A stretch of 64,000 bases of DNA from an uncultured Subdoligranulum sp. (GCA_904374465.1 CAJFFY010000004.1:1-64000), one strand, 5' to 3'. Counted from the first letter of the stretch, positions 32,323-41,682 are shown. A program made the numbers and translations. The notes: a model not told the origin generated them from the letters alone.

Positions 32323-33915
32323 TTATTTTTTGCCGGCCTGTTTGCGGTACTCCACGGGGGTCATGCCGGTGCTTTTTTTGAAAAGGGTGGAAAAATACGA
32401 AAGATTGCCGAACCCCACATCCACGGCCACTTCCCCCACCTGCTTGTCGCTGTGCGCCAGCATCTGTTTGGCCTGCTGGATGCGGTAGTCGTTGATATAG
32501 TCCTTCAGCGCGATGCCGGTCTTCTTTTTGTACATTTTGGCCAGATATTCCGGCACCAGATAGAATTCGGTGCCGATTTCGCTGCGGGTCAGGTTCTCGG
32601 CATAGTGCTGGTGAATGTATTCGTTGATCTGCTGGATAAGCCCCTTGGATTTTTCCAGCTCGGCCTCATAGGCAAAAACCTTGTCCAGCAGATAGTTTTC
32701 GTAGCGGATCATATCGGCGGCAGACTGGTCGGCCTTGGCCGACATCTGCAGGGAAAGGGCGTCGTTGAGCAGCAGCGAGATCTGGATGCCCTGCTCGGCA
32801 AGATGGGCGTAGATGACCTGGTTGACCTCCCGGATCATTGTCTTGAGCATATTGGCATCCAGGGCTTTTGCCTTGACCCGGATCTCCAGTTCCTTTTTCA
32901 GGTAGCTCAGGAACCCTTTCTTGTCCTTCACGGCCAGAAAATCCTCCAGCTGTTCCATCTGCAGGACCGACTCTTCCTCCGCCGGGTGGGCCTCCACCTG
33001 GTCCTCGCTGAAAACCTCGCCGTAGAAGGAGACACACTGTTCCAGCAGCTTGCTGCCCTTTTCCAGCGTTTTGGGGAAATCCCCCACATGGCAGGGGGCC
33101 ATGATGCAGTACGTCAGGGTGGCCGAAAGGATCTTGGCGCAGTGCTTCTGGGTCAGGCGGCACCGCTCCCGCAGTTTTTCTTCGTCCATTTCGGGGCAGA
33201 TCGTCACCAGGCGCGTGTAGTTGGGGAACTCATAGACAAGGATGTTGCTGTTTTCCGGCTGGCCGAAGAAAACCTCCGACTGGATGTTGGTGAGGATAAA
33301 GTTCACCAGACTTTTGCCGTAGCTGTCATAGTCGGCTTCCAGATTGGTCACCCGGGCAATCACCAGCCGATAATCGCAGGTTTCATCAATGCGCAGCGCC
33401 GGATTGCGGGCTTCCTTGATCAGATCCTCCCACCGGGACTTGGGGTTGGTGCTGAGCATCTGGCTCCAGAGCGCCAGCCGGGCTTCCCGGATGTTGGAGG
33501 TCATCCACTGGCCCAGGATGCGGGCGCTCTCCTGCTCTTTTTCCCGCTGCAGTTCCTGGATGAACTTCTGCAGCACCAGTTCCATCATTTCCACGTTGAA
33601 GGGCTTCATCAGGTATTCGCCGGCGTGCAGTTTGAGGGCGGCGGTAGCGTACCGGAAGCTTTCGTGGCAGGTCAGCAGCAGAAACTTGCCCTTGAGGTTA
33701 TTTTCCCGGTACCAACGCAGCAGGTCCAGGCCGGATTCCTGGGGCATTTCAATGTCGCTGATCACAATGTCCACCGGCTCCCGGGCAAGGATTTCCTTGG
33801 CGGTGGCGGCATCCTGGGCGGTGTCCACCCGGTCAATGCCCAGCTTGTCCCAGTGGATGCTGTAGCGCAGATCGTCCAGAATGACGGTATCATCGTCTAC
33901 CAATAAGATGCGCAT
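32323..33915 (-). CDS. YesN-type response regulator with AraC DNA-binding domain
   Basis: The 530-residue protein has an N-terminal receiver (LLVDDDTVILDDL, phospho-acceptor Asp in VISDIEMP, Lys in YLMKPFN). A long middle region of about 260 residues follows, then a C-terminal AraC-type double helix-turn-helix (GIALKDYINDYRIQQAKQML; VGFGNLSYFSTLFKKSTG). Regulators of this type activate adjacent sugar ABC importer genes. It is co-transcribed with the YesM-type kinase 26 bases upstream. AAGGAG precedes ATG 33915. Confidence 0.92.
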   Translation of the reverse strand: MRILLVDDDTVILDDLRYSIHWDKLGIDRVDTAQDAATAKEILAREPVDIVISDIEMPQESGLDLLRWYRENNLKGKFLLLTCHESFRYATAALKLHAGEYLMKPFNVEMMELVLQKFIQELQREKEQESARILGQWMTSNIREARLALWSQMLSTNPKSRWEDLIKEARNPALRIDETCDYRLVIARVTNLEADYDSYGKSLVNFILTNIQSEVFFGQPENSNILVYEFPNYTRLVTICPEMDEEKLRERCRLTQKHCAKILSATLTYCIMAPCHVGDFPKTLEKGSKLLEQCVSFYGEVFSEDQVEAHPAEEESVLQMEQLEDFLAVKDKKGFLSYLKKELEIRVKAKALDANMLKTMIREVNQVIYAHLAEQGIQISLLLNDALSLQMSAKADQSAADMIRYENYLLDKVFAYEAELEKSKGLIQQINEYIHQHYAENLTRSEIGTEFYLVPEYLAKMYKKKTGIALKDYINDYRIQQAKQMLAHSDKQVGEVAVDVGFGNLSYFSTLFKKSTGMTPVEYRKQAGKK

Positions 33916-33941
33916 GGTCTTCTCCTTCTCTTCCTTGGACT

Positions 33942-35672
33942 TTACAAGTCGGCTTCCTGCACGCCGGTATGTCGATTTTCATGCACGGGTTTGGCGGGAA
34001 TATAGGCGCGGCTCATGGCGCCGTGGGGTTCCACATTGGTAAGCACAAGCAGATTGTTTCGGTCATACATCAGTTCCAGCAAACGGCGTATGCTGGCCAG
34101 CCCCACCCGGGTGCCGTCCGCCCGGGGACCGCCCTGCCCCTTGTTGATGGAGTCCAGCACCTCCTGGGGATAGCCTTTGCCGTCATCCTCCACCTGGATG
34201 CAGAGCATGTCCTCCTTTTGCCAGCGCACCTTTTCCACCTTGATGAGGACCATGGTCTGATGCCCGGCTGCCACGGCATATTTGTACTCGTTTTCCACCA
34301 GGGTGTGCAGGAGCATCTGGGGAACGGGCCAGTCGTCCAGCCCCTCATCCACATCCACAAAGTAGAGCACTTCGTCGGGGTATTTCAGTTCCTGCATTTC
34401 GAAGTAATTTTCCACATGGCGGACTTCCTCCTGCAGGGGAACGGTGTGCAGACCCGAAGCAAACATATACCGGATGTTTTTGGACAGGGCGTTGATGTAG
34501 GTTTCGATGGCCTCGCTCTTGCCGGCCCGGTTCAGGCCCACGATGGTACTCATGGCGTTGAGGAAAAAGTGAGGCTTGATCTGCAGACGGATATACTTTT
34601 GCTCGGTATCCATCAACGCCAGCTGTTTCTCGTAGGAGTCGATCTTCAGGTGGACAATCTCGTCCACCAACCGGTTGAAGGAATCCACCAGGGTACAGAA
34701 CTCCACGCTGTCGCTCTCGGTGGAGATGCGCAGTTCCAGCTGTCCCTCCTGGATGCGGCGCATATCCTGGGTCATGGCTTCCATGGGGACCAGCAGTTCC
34801 TGACGGGTACGCCGTCCGTAGTACAGGTCAAAGGCCAGCAATCCCAGGATCACCGCAAACAGCAGGATCACGTATCCGCTCAGGCGGGAAAAATCCAGAT
34901 ACCGCTGGTAGCCAAACAGGAAATAATCCGCTTTGCCCAGCGTGTGTCCCACCCGCATACCGGTCTGGGGCAAACCGTCTATCCGGGTACCGGGCAAGTT
35001 GTCCGCCTGGTCACCCACGGCGTCCAGGATGTTGCCCGCCTCGTCGGTAAGCAGGAAGCAGGTGTCGGAGATTTCCTCGGACGGAAAGGCGGAAAGCAGC
35101 GTATCGGTGGACACCACCACCAGCACCGCACGGCTTTCCTGTACCAGGGCCCGGTAGAGGTAGATCCGTTCCTTGCCCCGGAAGACCTGCCAGCGGGCGG
35201 AACGGTTGCCCGCCCTGGCACAGTCCATGGCCAGCTCCTTGACTTCCAGTTCGGCATCCAGCGGGAAGCCGGCTTCCTTGACACCGATGACCTGCTCCTG
35301 GTTCACCTCGGCCACCACCACCATTTCGGCCCCCGTATTGGTGCGCAGCAGGCTGACCATCTCGTTGTAGAGCAGCACCCCCGCATACTGGCGGGTGGCT
35401 TCGTCGCTGCTGCGCAGCTGGTTCAGGTTGGCGTTGTCGTACACCAGTTCCGCCAGCATGTCCTCGGCCCGGTCCAGCCGGTTTTCGATCTGGCTGGCAT
35501 AGATGGCTGTGTAGTTGCCCAGCTCGGTGCGCTGCCGTTCCTGGGTGTTGCGCCAGGTAAAAACCAGGAACAGCACCATGAGCACCAGCGCCAGAAAGAG
35601 CTGGATCCGCATCATGGCGGTCATGGCCTGCAAAAACGATTTATTCTGTTTTGTTTTTCTCGTCAGTTTCAT
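33942..35672 (-). CDS. YesM-type sensor histidine kinase
   Basis: This kinase of about 576 residues has a first helix near residues 18-40, an extracellular sensor region of about 220 residues, and a second helix (YVILLFAVILGLLAFDLYYG). HAMP, a His_kinase domain (LQIKPHFFLNAMSTIV, phospho-His) and HATPase (VENEYKYA; VEDDGKGYP) follow. It should sense an extracellular sugar and phosphorylate the YesN-type partner. The start is the ATG at 35672, seven bases after GGGAG. ATG 35678 overlaps that site. A near-perfect hairpin (35690-35712) lies just upstream in the leader. Confidence 0.9.
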   Translation of the reverse strand: MKLTRKTKQNKSFLQAMTAMMRIQLFLALVLMVLFLVFTWRNTQERQRTELGNYTAIYASQIENRLDRAEDMLAELVYDNANLNQLRSSDEATRQYAGVLLYNEMVSLLRTNTGAEMVVVAEVNQEQVIGVKEAGFPLDAELEVKELAMDCARAGNRSARWQVFRGKERIYLYRALVQESRAVLVVVSTDTLLSAFPSEEISDTCFLLTDEAGNILDAVGDQADNLPGTRIDGLPQTGMRVGHTLGKADYFLFGYQRYLDFSRLSGYVILLFAVILGLLAFDLYYGRRTRQELLVPMEAMTQDMRRIQEGQLELRISTESDSVEFCTLVDSFNRLVDEIVHLKIDSYEKQLALMDTEQKYIRLQIKPHFFLNAMSTIVGLNRAGKSEAIETYINALSKNIRYMFASGLHTVPLQEEVRHVENYFEMQELKYPDEVLYFVDVDEGLDDWPVPQMLLHTLVENEYKYAVAAGHQTMVLIKVEKVRWQKEDMLCIQVEDDGKGYPQEVLDSINKGQGGPRADGTRVGLASIRRLLELMYDRNNLLVLTNVEPHGAMSRAYIPAKPVHENRHTGVQEADL

Positions 35673-35869
35673 TGCCATTCTCCCGTCGGGAGAGGGGAGC
35701 GCGCTCCCTCTCACCGAAGAAACCTTTCCTTCTATACTATATAATGTTTTGGTCTGCGTGAGGAACCCTCGGCCAGGGCAGAACTCTCTTTTTTGGAAAA
35801 GGAAGTCTTGAAATCCAAAACCACCACCCACCGGCTTTGCTATACTGGTACAAGAAAGAGGTGTTTTCC

Positions 35870-36643
35870 ATGGTTCGAAAGCTGATCACGCGGGCCGATG
35901 ATTTCGGTTCCGCCCAGGCGGCCAACGCAGCCATTCTGGAGGCGGTGCGCTGCGGCTACCTGGTGCGCAACGTTTCCTGCATGGCGCCGGGCGCCCGGCT
36001 GGCCGAGGGCGCCGAAGCGCTGGCAGCCCTGGCCGACCGGGTGGACATCGGGCTGCATCTGACCGTGAATTCCGAGTGGGACCCGGTCAAGTGGACGCCC
36101 TGTGCCCCCCGGCAGGAGATTGCCGCCCTGCTGGACGGGGAGGGCTCCTTTTACCCATCCGGGGAGGAGATGGCCGCCGCCGCGCCGCCGGTGGAGCAGG
36201 TCCTGCGGGAGGCCTGCGCCCAGCTGGATCGCCTGACCGCCCTGGGCCTGCCGGTGAGCTATCTGGATGGACATATGTTCCCCACCCGGTTCATCCCGGG
36301 GCTGGACGCCGCCCTGCGGCAGTGGTGCCGCGAAAAGGGGCTGCGCTATGCTTCGGACTACGACGACCTGTACCGGGGCGGACCGGATTTTGCCCCCACT
36401 TACCCGGCGTTTGCCCAAAACACCGATGCCTGGCTGCAAAAATTGCCGGACTGTGTAACATTATATATCATCCACCCCGCCCAGTACAGCCCGGAAAGCT
36501 GTGCTTTCTGCAACCGGCAGTTCCCGACGGGAGTGGTTGCCCACGAACGGGAATTGGAATACCGGTCGGCCACCGACCCGGCCTGGGCCACCCGCGCCGA
36601 AGCCCTGGGCCTGCAGCTGCTCCGCTTCCGGGACATGGACTGA
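35870..36643 (+). CDS. ChbG/YdjC-family carbohydrate deacetylase
   Basis: This protein of about 257 residues starts MVRKLITRADDFGSAQAANAAI, the family-typical metal-binding ADDFG. DIGLHLTVNSEW and SYLDGHMFPT supply further metal-binding histidines. ChbG-type enzymes remove acetyl groups from N-acetylated oligosaccharides, and substrates of other members are unknown. It is divergent from the YesM gene and starts the plus arm of the locus. The start ATG follows AGAGGTG. Confidence 0.85.
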   Translation: MVRKLITRADDFGSAQAANAAILEAVRCGYLVRNVSCMAPGARLAEGAEALAALADRVDIGLHLTVNSEWDPVKWTPCAPRQEIAALLDGEGSFYPSGEEMAAAAPPVEQVLREACAQLDRLTALGLPVSYLDGHMFPTRFIPGLDAALRQWCREKGLRYASDYDDLYRGGPDFAPTYPAFAQNTDAWLQKLPDCVTLYIIHPAQYSPESCAFCNRQFPTGVVAHERELEYRSATDPAWATRAEALGLQLLRFRDMD

Positions 36644-36655
36644 GGAGGGATCGCC

Positions 36656-37396
36656 ATGGAGTATCGCATCACGCCGCTGGACGAACAGAGCTGGCGCATC
36701 GAGGAATACGACGAGCACAACAGCGCCTACTTTTATCTGCTGACCGGCACCGACCGGGCCCTGCTGCTGGACACCGGCTTTGGCACGGTGGACGTGCGGG
36801 GAATCGTAAACAGCCTGACCGATCTGCCCCTGACGGTGGTGAACAGCCACGGGCATTTTGACCACATCGGGGCCAACTATCAGTTCGAGACGGTCTGGCT
36901 GCACCCCGCCGACGAAGCCCTGTACCGGTTGCACCGCAGCCGGCTGCCCCACCCCATGACCGAGCAGCTGCGCTTCCTGGGCGAGGGGGATACCTTTGCC
37001 CTGGGGGGCCGCACCCTGGAGGTCATCGAGGCGCCGGGGCACTCCCTGGGTTCCCTTTGCCTGCTGGACGTGGAGCGCCGGCGGCTCTTCACCGCCGACA
37101 CCTGCTGCAAGGCCGACGTGCTGCTCTGCCTGGAATACTGCGGCACGGTATCCCAGTATGCCGCCACCATCCGCAAACTGCAGGGGCTGCGGGACCGGTT
37201 TGACATCACCTGGCCCAGCCACCATGCCGTACCGGTGGACAACAGCATCCTGGACCAGTTTGCCCACGCCGCCGATTTGCTGCTGCGGGGCGAGGATCTG
37301 GGTCAGCCCTACCCCACCCCCTTCGGCACCTTTACCCGGCTGGCCTACGGGGACATCGGCATCGTTTACAAGGACGGAGTTCTGGATCGCAAATAA
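36656..37396 (+). CDS. MBL-fold metallo-hydrolase
   Basis: The 246-residue beta-lactamase-fold protein contains the metal-binding HGHFDHIG at about residues 64-71, a further His in APGHSLGSLCL and FTADTCC. The final His is near TWPSHHAVPV. The substrate is unknown; the context suggests a carbohydrate-derived or phenolic ester or lactone. It follows the deacetylase gene by 12 bases with GAGGAGGG upstream. Confidence 0.85.
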   Translation: MEYRITPLDEQSWRIEEYDEHNSAYFYLLTGTDRALLLDTGFGTVDVRGIVNSLTDLPLTVVNSHGHFDHIGANYQFETVWLHPADEALYRLHRSRLPHPMTEQLRFLGEGDTFALGGRTLEVIEAPGHSLGSLCLLDVERRRLFTADTCCKADVLLCLEYCGTVSQYAATIRKLQGLRDRFDITWPSHHAVPVDNSILDQFAHAADLLLRGEDLGQPYPTPFGTFTRLAYGDIGIVYKDGVLDRK

Positions 37397-37408
37397 GGAG
37401 GAATCGCA

Positions 37409-38206
37409 ATGGCAACCTGTACCGTACAATTTTTTTCCAACGCGCTGCGGCGTTTTACCACCTTTACCGCGCTGCTTCCCAACGATTTGCCCCCCGAGAT
37501 GGTGGGCGATAACCCCCACTTCCGGCGGCCCATGAAGTTGTTGTTCCTGCTGCACGGCTATTCCGGCTGTGAGACCGACTGGCTGTACAACACCCCCATT
37601 TCCGAACTGGCCGGGCGGTACAACATGGCTGTTGTGCTGCCCAACGGCGGCAACGACTTCTATCTGGACGGCCCCGAAACCGGGCGGCAGTACGCCGCCT
37701 TTGTGGGGGAAGAACTGCCTGCCTATGTGGAGAAGCTGTTCGGCTTGCAGATTGCGCCTGCGGACACCTGCATCGGCGGTTTTTCCATGGGCGGTTTCGG
37801 TGCCCTGCACACTGCCCTGGCCTATCCGGAACGGTTCGGCCGGGTGGCGGCCTTCTCGGCCGCACTGATTCAGCGCCAGGTGGCTGCCATGACGCCCGAA
37901 ACCCAGGACCCCATCGCCAATTATGCCTACTACCGCCATGTATTCGGGGAGCCGGCCGCGCTGCCGGAAAGCCCCAACAACCCCGAATATCTGGTCAAGA
38001 CCCGGGTGGCCGCCGGCAACCCCCTGCCCCGCATCTTCTTCTGCGTGGGCACCGAGGATTTTCTGTACCAGAACAACCAGCAATTCAAGGCATTTCTCAC
38101 CGAGCAGGGGGTGCCCTTCCGCTACGAGGAAGGCACGGGCATCCACGATTTTGCCTTTGTGCGCTCCCAGCTGGAGAAAGCGCTGGATTTCCTGACGGAG
38201 GCATAA
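37409..38206 (+). CDS. Alpha/beta-hydrolase esterase (tributyrin esterase/EstA-like)
   Basis: The 265-residue serine esterase has FLLHGYSGCETDW (oxyanion region), the nucleophile in GGFSMGGFGALHTA at about residue 130, and a C-terminal GIHDFAFVRSQL with the catalytic His. Members hydrolyse short acyl or feruloyl esters. No signal peptide is seen. It lies 12 bases after the metallo-hydrolase gene with AAGGAGG upstream, in an arm made almost entirely of de-esterifying enzymes. Confidence 0.85.
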   Translation: MATCTVQFFSNALRRFTTFTALLPNDLPPEMVGDNPHFRRPMKLLFLLHGYSGCETDWLYNTPISELAGRYNMAVVLPNGGNDFYLDGPETGRQYAAFVGEELPAYVEKLFGLQIAPADTCIGGFSMGGFGALHTALAYPERFGRVAAFSAALIQRQVAAMTPETQDPIANYAYYRHVFGEPAALPESPNNPEYLVKTRVAAGNPLPRIFFCVGTEDFLYQNNQQFKAFLTEQGVPFRYEEGTGIHDFAFVRSQLEKALDFLTEA

Positions 38207-38209
38207 GCC

Positions 38210-39178
38210 ATGGAGTATCAAAAGAACGTAACGCTGCTGCAGCAGGCAGTGGCACAGCATACCTTTATCCGCAACATTGCCTTCCATCGGCTGCCCGACG
38301 GCACCCCGGACACCAAGGGCAACCTGGAACTGTGGAACCGGGGAATGGCTCCCTTCGAAAAGACGCCGCTCTGGCCCGACGGCACCCCCGGCTGGGACGA
38401 CCGGGACCCCTTGCAGGGGGAGCCCTACCTGGTGTACATTCCCGCGCCGGCCGGGCATGAGAACGCCCCCACCATCCTGGTGGCCCACGGCGGCGGTTTC
38501 AGCTGGCGCACCGGATGCGAAGGCCCCAACGTGGCCTGGTACTTCCACCAGGCGGGCTATCACACCGCCATCCTGAGCTACCGGCTGCTGCCCTACGACC
38601 GGCACGATGCCATTGCCGACATGCAGCGGGCCCTGCGGCTGCTGCGCAGCGGGCAGTTCGGTCCCGGCAAGCGGATCATCGCCATGGGCTTTTCCGCCGG
38701 CGGCATGCTGGGCGGCAACTGCGCGGTCTATGCCGACGACGGCAACCCCGACGCGGCCGACCCGGTGGAACGGCTGTCCTGCCGGATGGATGCCTGCGTG
38801 GTGGGATACGGCGCCATGAGCAGCGTCTCCTTCCCGGGCCCCTTTATGGCCGACCCCAATGCGCCGGACCTTTTCGGCATCAACCCGGCGGACCGCTACT
38901 ACCTGGCCACCGAGAAGCATATCACCCCCGAAACCCCGCCCTTCTTCATCTGGCAGACGCTAAGCGACGACGGCCGCCACGGCCTGTGCCTGGCCAAAGC
39001 GCTGCAGGATGCCGGTGTCCCCTATGAACTGCATATTTTTGAAGGCGGCGTGCACGGGTTGGCCATGGCCGACGGGGAAAACGACCTGGCGGCCGACATC
39101 CCCCACATCCACCACTGGGGCCGGCTTTGCTGCGAGTGGCTGGCCCTGCACGGCCTGGGGGCGGAAGGAGACCGGTGA
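38210..39178 (+). CDS. Alpha/beta-hydrolase, acetyl esterase-lipase type
   Basis: The 322-residue enzyme has the hormone-sensitive-lipase-like HGGGFSWRTG oxyanion motif, the nucleophile in GFSAGGMLGGN near residue 165, and the His in EGGVHGLAMADG near 280. It probably removes acetyl groups from imported sugars. Only three bases separate it from the preceding esterase gene. Confidence 0.88.
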   Translation: MEYQKNVTLLQQAVAQHTFIRNIAFHRLPDGTPDTKGNLELWNRGMAPFEKTPLWPDGTPGWDDRDPLQGEPYLVYIPAPAGHENAPTILVAHGGGFSWRTGCEGPNVAWYFHQAGYHTAILSYRLLPYDRHDAIADMQRALRLLRSGQFGPGKRIIAMGFSAGGMLGGNCAVYADDGNPDAADPVERLSCRMDACVVGYGAMSSVSFPGPFMADPNAPDLFGINPADRYYLATEKHITPETPPFFIWQTLSDDGRHGLCLAKALQDAGVPYELHIFEGGVHGLAMADGENDLAADIPHIHHWGRLCCEWLALHGLGAEGDR

Positions 39179-39180
39179 AG

Positions 39181-39582
39181 ATGGCACAGGAAGTTTTGAC
39201 CGTCCTGGTGGACATTACCGGGGTCACCCGGGTGGAGGGTGCCCGGGGCAGCTGCCAGATGGTGGCTTTCACCGGCACGGTGGACTGTCCCAATTTCCGG
39301 GGCCGCATCCTGCCCGGCGGAGTGGACACCCAGAAGATGACGGCGGGGCACCTGAGCCTTTCGGCCCGGTATATCCTGGAGGGGACCGATGGTACCGGCC
39401 ACGCCGGACATATCTTTATTGAAAACAACGGCGAGACCGATGACCCCGCCGCCCCCATGACCACCCACCCGCACCTCTGCACCGACTGCCCGTCGCTGCA
39501 GTGGCTGGAAACGGCAGACCTCTACGGGACCCTGGAACCCCGGGGCACCGATGGAGTATGCATTCATATTTTTGCCCGCTGA
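39181..39582 (+). CDS. DUF3237 family protein
   Basis: The 133-residue protein is rich in beta strands and matches DUF3237, with GRILPGGVDTQKM and LSARYILEGTDG. The family folds as a small barrel with no known activity. ATG 39181 follows GGAAGGAGACCGG and lies two bases beyond the acetyl-esterase stop, so it is the last gene of the plus arm. A terminator follows. Confidence 0.75.
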   Translation: MAQEVLTVLVDITGVTRVEGARGSCQMVAFTGTVDCPNFRGRILPGGVDTQKMTAGHLSLSARYILEGTDGTGHAGHIFIENNGETDDPAAPMTTHPHLCTDCPSLQWLETADLYGTLEPRGTDGVCIHIFAR

Positions 39583-39599
39583 CACTCCCCGGCGGGCGG

Positions 39600-39628
39600 C
39601 CGGCCCTTGCGGGGGCCGGTTTTCTTTT
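39600..39628 (+). terminator. Terminator of the esterase operon
   Basis: CCGGCCC and GGGCCGG form a stem followed by TTTTCTTTT. Confidence 0.8.
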
Positions 39629-39640
39629 GCAAAAAAAGCA

Positions 39641-39668
39641 TTGCGCTTTGGGGCCGGCGGTGTATAAT
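39641..39668 (+). promoter_or_regulatory. Promoter of the DUF1275 gene
   Basis: TTGCGC and TATAAT are separated by 16 bases. Confidence 0.65.
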
Positions 39669-39716
39669 GGAAATAACACCTTTGTGTAACTCTTCCCAAG
39701 AAAAGAGCGGTACAAC

Positions 39717-40448
39717 GTGCAAGAATTTAAGTCAATCGACAAACACTTCCTCACTTGCGAACGAACCTGGGTCTATTTTTCCTTGATTTTTTCCGCCGGG
39801 TTCTGGGGCGCCTACACCTACCTGCTGCGGGGGCATATCTTCTGCAATGCCCAGACCGGCAACGTAGTGCTCATGGGGCTTGCCCTGGGCAGTTGCCGGT
39901 GGGGGGAAGCCCTGTACTATCTGGTCCCGATTTCAGCCTACATCCTGGGTGCCTTCGTCTCGGAGCTGGCCCCCAATCCCATCAAACATCACTGGGGCGT
40001 GCGCTGGGACACCCTGCTGCTGGGGCTGGAAATGGCCGCCGTCTTCCTGCTGGGCTTTGTGCCGGACAGCGCCCCGGTGCAGATTTTCCAGGTGGCCATC
40101 AATTTTTTGGCCTCCATGCAGTACAATACCTTCCGCCAGGCGGAAGGGGTACCGGTGGCCACCACCTTTGTGACCAACCACATCCGGCAGGTGGGCATCG
40201 GTCTGGCCAAGGAATGGCACCACCGCCACAGCGATGACAAAAGCCACCGCCTGCGGCTGGCACGGCATTTTGGCATGCTGGCTTTTTTCCTGACCGGCGT
40301 CATCACCGGCGCGGTGTTCGGCCACCTGCTGGGCGGCCGGTCCATCTGGGTCACGCTGATTCCCCTGGGCATTCCCTTTTTTGCCCTGCTGCACGCCGAC
40401 CGCACCACCGAGCGGGATCTGGTGGAGCAGAAACCCGCCGGACACTGA
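39717..40448 (+). CDS. DUF1275/YoaK family membrane protein
   Basis: The 243-residue protein has six predicted helices and the family blocks AGFWGAYTYLLRGHIFCNAQTGNVVLMG and SMQYNTFRQAEGVPVATTFVTNHIRQVG (quoted here only as landmarks near residues 27 and 136). The function of YoaK-type proteins is not known. It starts at a GTG (39717) with only a weak AAGAGCGG upstream. Transcription is enclosed by its own promoter and terminator. Confidence 0.85.
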   Translation: MQEFKSIDKHFLTCERTWVYFSLIFSAGFWGAYTYLLRGHIFCNAQTGNVVLMGLALGSCRWGEALYYLVPISAYILGAFVSELAPNPIKHHWGVRWDTLLLGLEMAAVFLLGFVPDSAPVQIFQVAINFLASMQYNTFRQAEGVPVATTFVTNHIRQVGIGLAKEWHHRHSDDKSHRLRLARHFGMLAFFLTGVITGAVFGHLLGGRSIWVTLIPLGIPFFALLHADRTTERDLVEQKPAGH

Positions 40449-40454
40449 ACGCAC

Positions 40455-40493
40455 AAAAAAACGCACCGGACCAAAGGGTCCGGTGCGTTTTTG
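40455..40493. terminator. Bidirectional terminator
   Basis: ACGCACCGGACC and GGTCCGGTGCGT form a 12-bp stem flanked by A and T runs between convergent genes. Confidence 0.9.
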
Positions 40494-40500
40494 TATGTTG

Positions 40501-40869
40501 TTATTCCAGTCCCCTGACGGCGGGAATCAGGCAGAGCAGCAGGACAATGCCCACCAGCCCCACGGCGATGCCCGGCACCAGCAGGGACCAGACCATCGTC
40601 ATGCACATACCCAGCCCCAGCGCCATGGCGCCGAACCCCCCCAGCAGCGTGATGCCCACGGCTCGGGCGCTGAACACGATGGCCGGTTTGCCGCTCATTT
40701 TGCGGCGTACCAGCCCCATGGCCAGCAGCACCGCCAGCCCCACGGCGGCCAGCACCGCGCCCTGGTAAAACACGCCCCACTGGGGCAGCAGCGCCATGCA
40801 GAGCCCCAGCGAGAACAGGATGCCGCCGACGGTGCTGAGAATCAGCGTGATAAAATCTTTCTTTTTCAT
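40501..40869 (-). CDS. Small four-helix membrane protein, unknown
   Basis: The 122-residue protein has four strongly hydrophobic segments and a short basic loop (RRKMSGKP) in the middle. I do not recognise the family. It begins three bases after the stop of the 54-residue gene, so the two are co-transcribed. Confidence 0.65.
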   Translation of the reverse strand: MKKKDFITLILSTVGGILFSLGLCMALLPQWGVFYQGAVLAAVGLAVLLAMGLVRRKMSGKPAIVFSARAVGITLLGGFGAMALGLGMCMTMVWSLLVPGIAVGLVGIVLLLCLIPAVRGLE

Positions 40870-40872
40870 GGG

Positions 40873-41037
40873 TCAGTCTTCCTTTCCGTTGTGTGTTTCG
40901 TCGCTGGGTTCCAGGAACCGGGACACGAAGGCGTCTTCGATCTTTTGGTAGCGGCCCACCACGGCCCGTTCCATCCCGCGGTAGATTCCCTGCAGTTTCC
41001 GGCCCAGTTTGCCGGGTTTCAGTCGATAGGTTTGCAT
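40873..41037 (-). CDS. Small 54-residue basic protein, unknown
   Basis: The product MQTYRLKPGKLGRKLQGIY... is soluble, basic in its first half and acidic at its end (residues 40-54). AAAGGAG lies nine bases upstream of the ATG at 41037. It is shorter than the open frame that contains it because the ribosome site and the regional layout favour this start. Similar short proteins with an ERAVVGRYQKIEDAFV-like segment occur beside small membrane proteins in Clostridia. The function is unknown. Confidence 0.65.
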   Translation of the reverse strand: MQTYRLKPGKLGRKLQGIYRGMERAVVGRYQKIEDAFVSRFLEPSDETHNGKED

Positions 41038-41128
41038 CTGCTGTCGCTCCTTTCCTGTGGTGACGGTGCCAGTATAGTCCCCCTTTGTTTGTGCTTTGCG
41101 GGGATTGTGTTGCGGAAATATGAAATTC

Positions 41129-41167
41129 AAAAAAAGAACCGGTGCCGAACAGCGCGGCACCGGTTCA
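41129..41167 (-). terminator. Terminator of the OmpR/HK operon
   Basis: GAACCGGTGCCG and CGGCACCGGTTC form a 12-bp stem. On the minus strand TTTTTTT follows. Confidence 0.85.
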
Positions 41168-41172
41168 TCGGT

Positions 41173-41682
41173 TCACAGCAAGGCGCGGCCCTTTTCGCAC
41201 AGACGCCAGATTTCGTCATACTGGGCTTCCAGGGCCGGCTGCAGGGCCGCCTGCCGTCGACGCAGCCAGCGGCCATAGAACAGGGCGGGGGCCGCCCACC
41301 CCCCGAAACCCGGCACCGCCAGCACGGTCATGAGCAAATACAGCGGCGGTGTGTGGGTGACGGCAAACACCGCCCCCGCCAGGAAGGCGGTACCCGCCAG
41401 CCCCACAGCCAGGGCCCGGCCGGTGGCGGTCCGGCGGGGGGCCTGCTGCAGCCGGTGCACCTCTCCCACGCAGGCCTCGAAATGGCGCTGCAGCCGGGTG
41501 AGCTCCACCTTGTTGGCACGACGGCGGTCCCGTTTGAGATACAGGGTGACCACGTTGCCCCGGCCTGGTGCCGGGCGGTTTTCGTCGGGATACCAGCCGA
41601 AGCTGGCATACCCGTCCAACAGCAGCGAAACTTCCCCGTCCGGGGCGGCGACGGTCTTGTACTCATACCCGTTGCAATTCAT
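41173..41682 (-). CDS. Uncharacterised protein with two membrane helices
   Basis: The 169-residue protein has a soluble N-terminal part of about 85 residues with many charged residues (LKRDRRRANKVELTRLQRHFEA). Two helices (about 90-135) and a basic C-terminal helix follow. I do not recognise the family. Its ATG overlaps the stop of the histidine kinase as ATGA, so it is translationally coupled and may be an accessory to the two-component system. Confidence 0.65.
   Translation of the reverse strand: MNCNGYEYKTVAAPDGEVSLLLDGYASFGWYPDENRPAPGRGNVVTLYLKRDRRRANKVELTRLQRHFEACVGEVHRLQQAPRRTATGRALAVGLAGTAFLAGAVFAVTHTPPLYLLMTVLAVPGFGGWAAPALFYGRWLRRRQAALQPALEAQYDEIWRLCEKGRALL

Noticed and set aside
35685..35715. 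Terminator or riboswitch in the YesM leader
   Set aside because: The GAGAGGGG-AGCGCGCT-CCCTCTC hairpin has no T tract and no recognisable aptamer. It is only noted as a leader structure.
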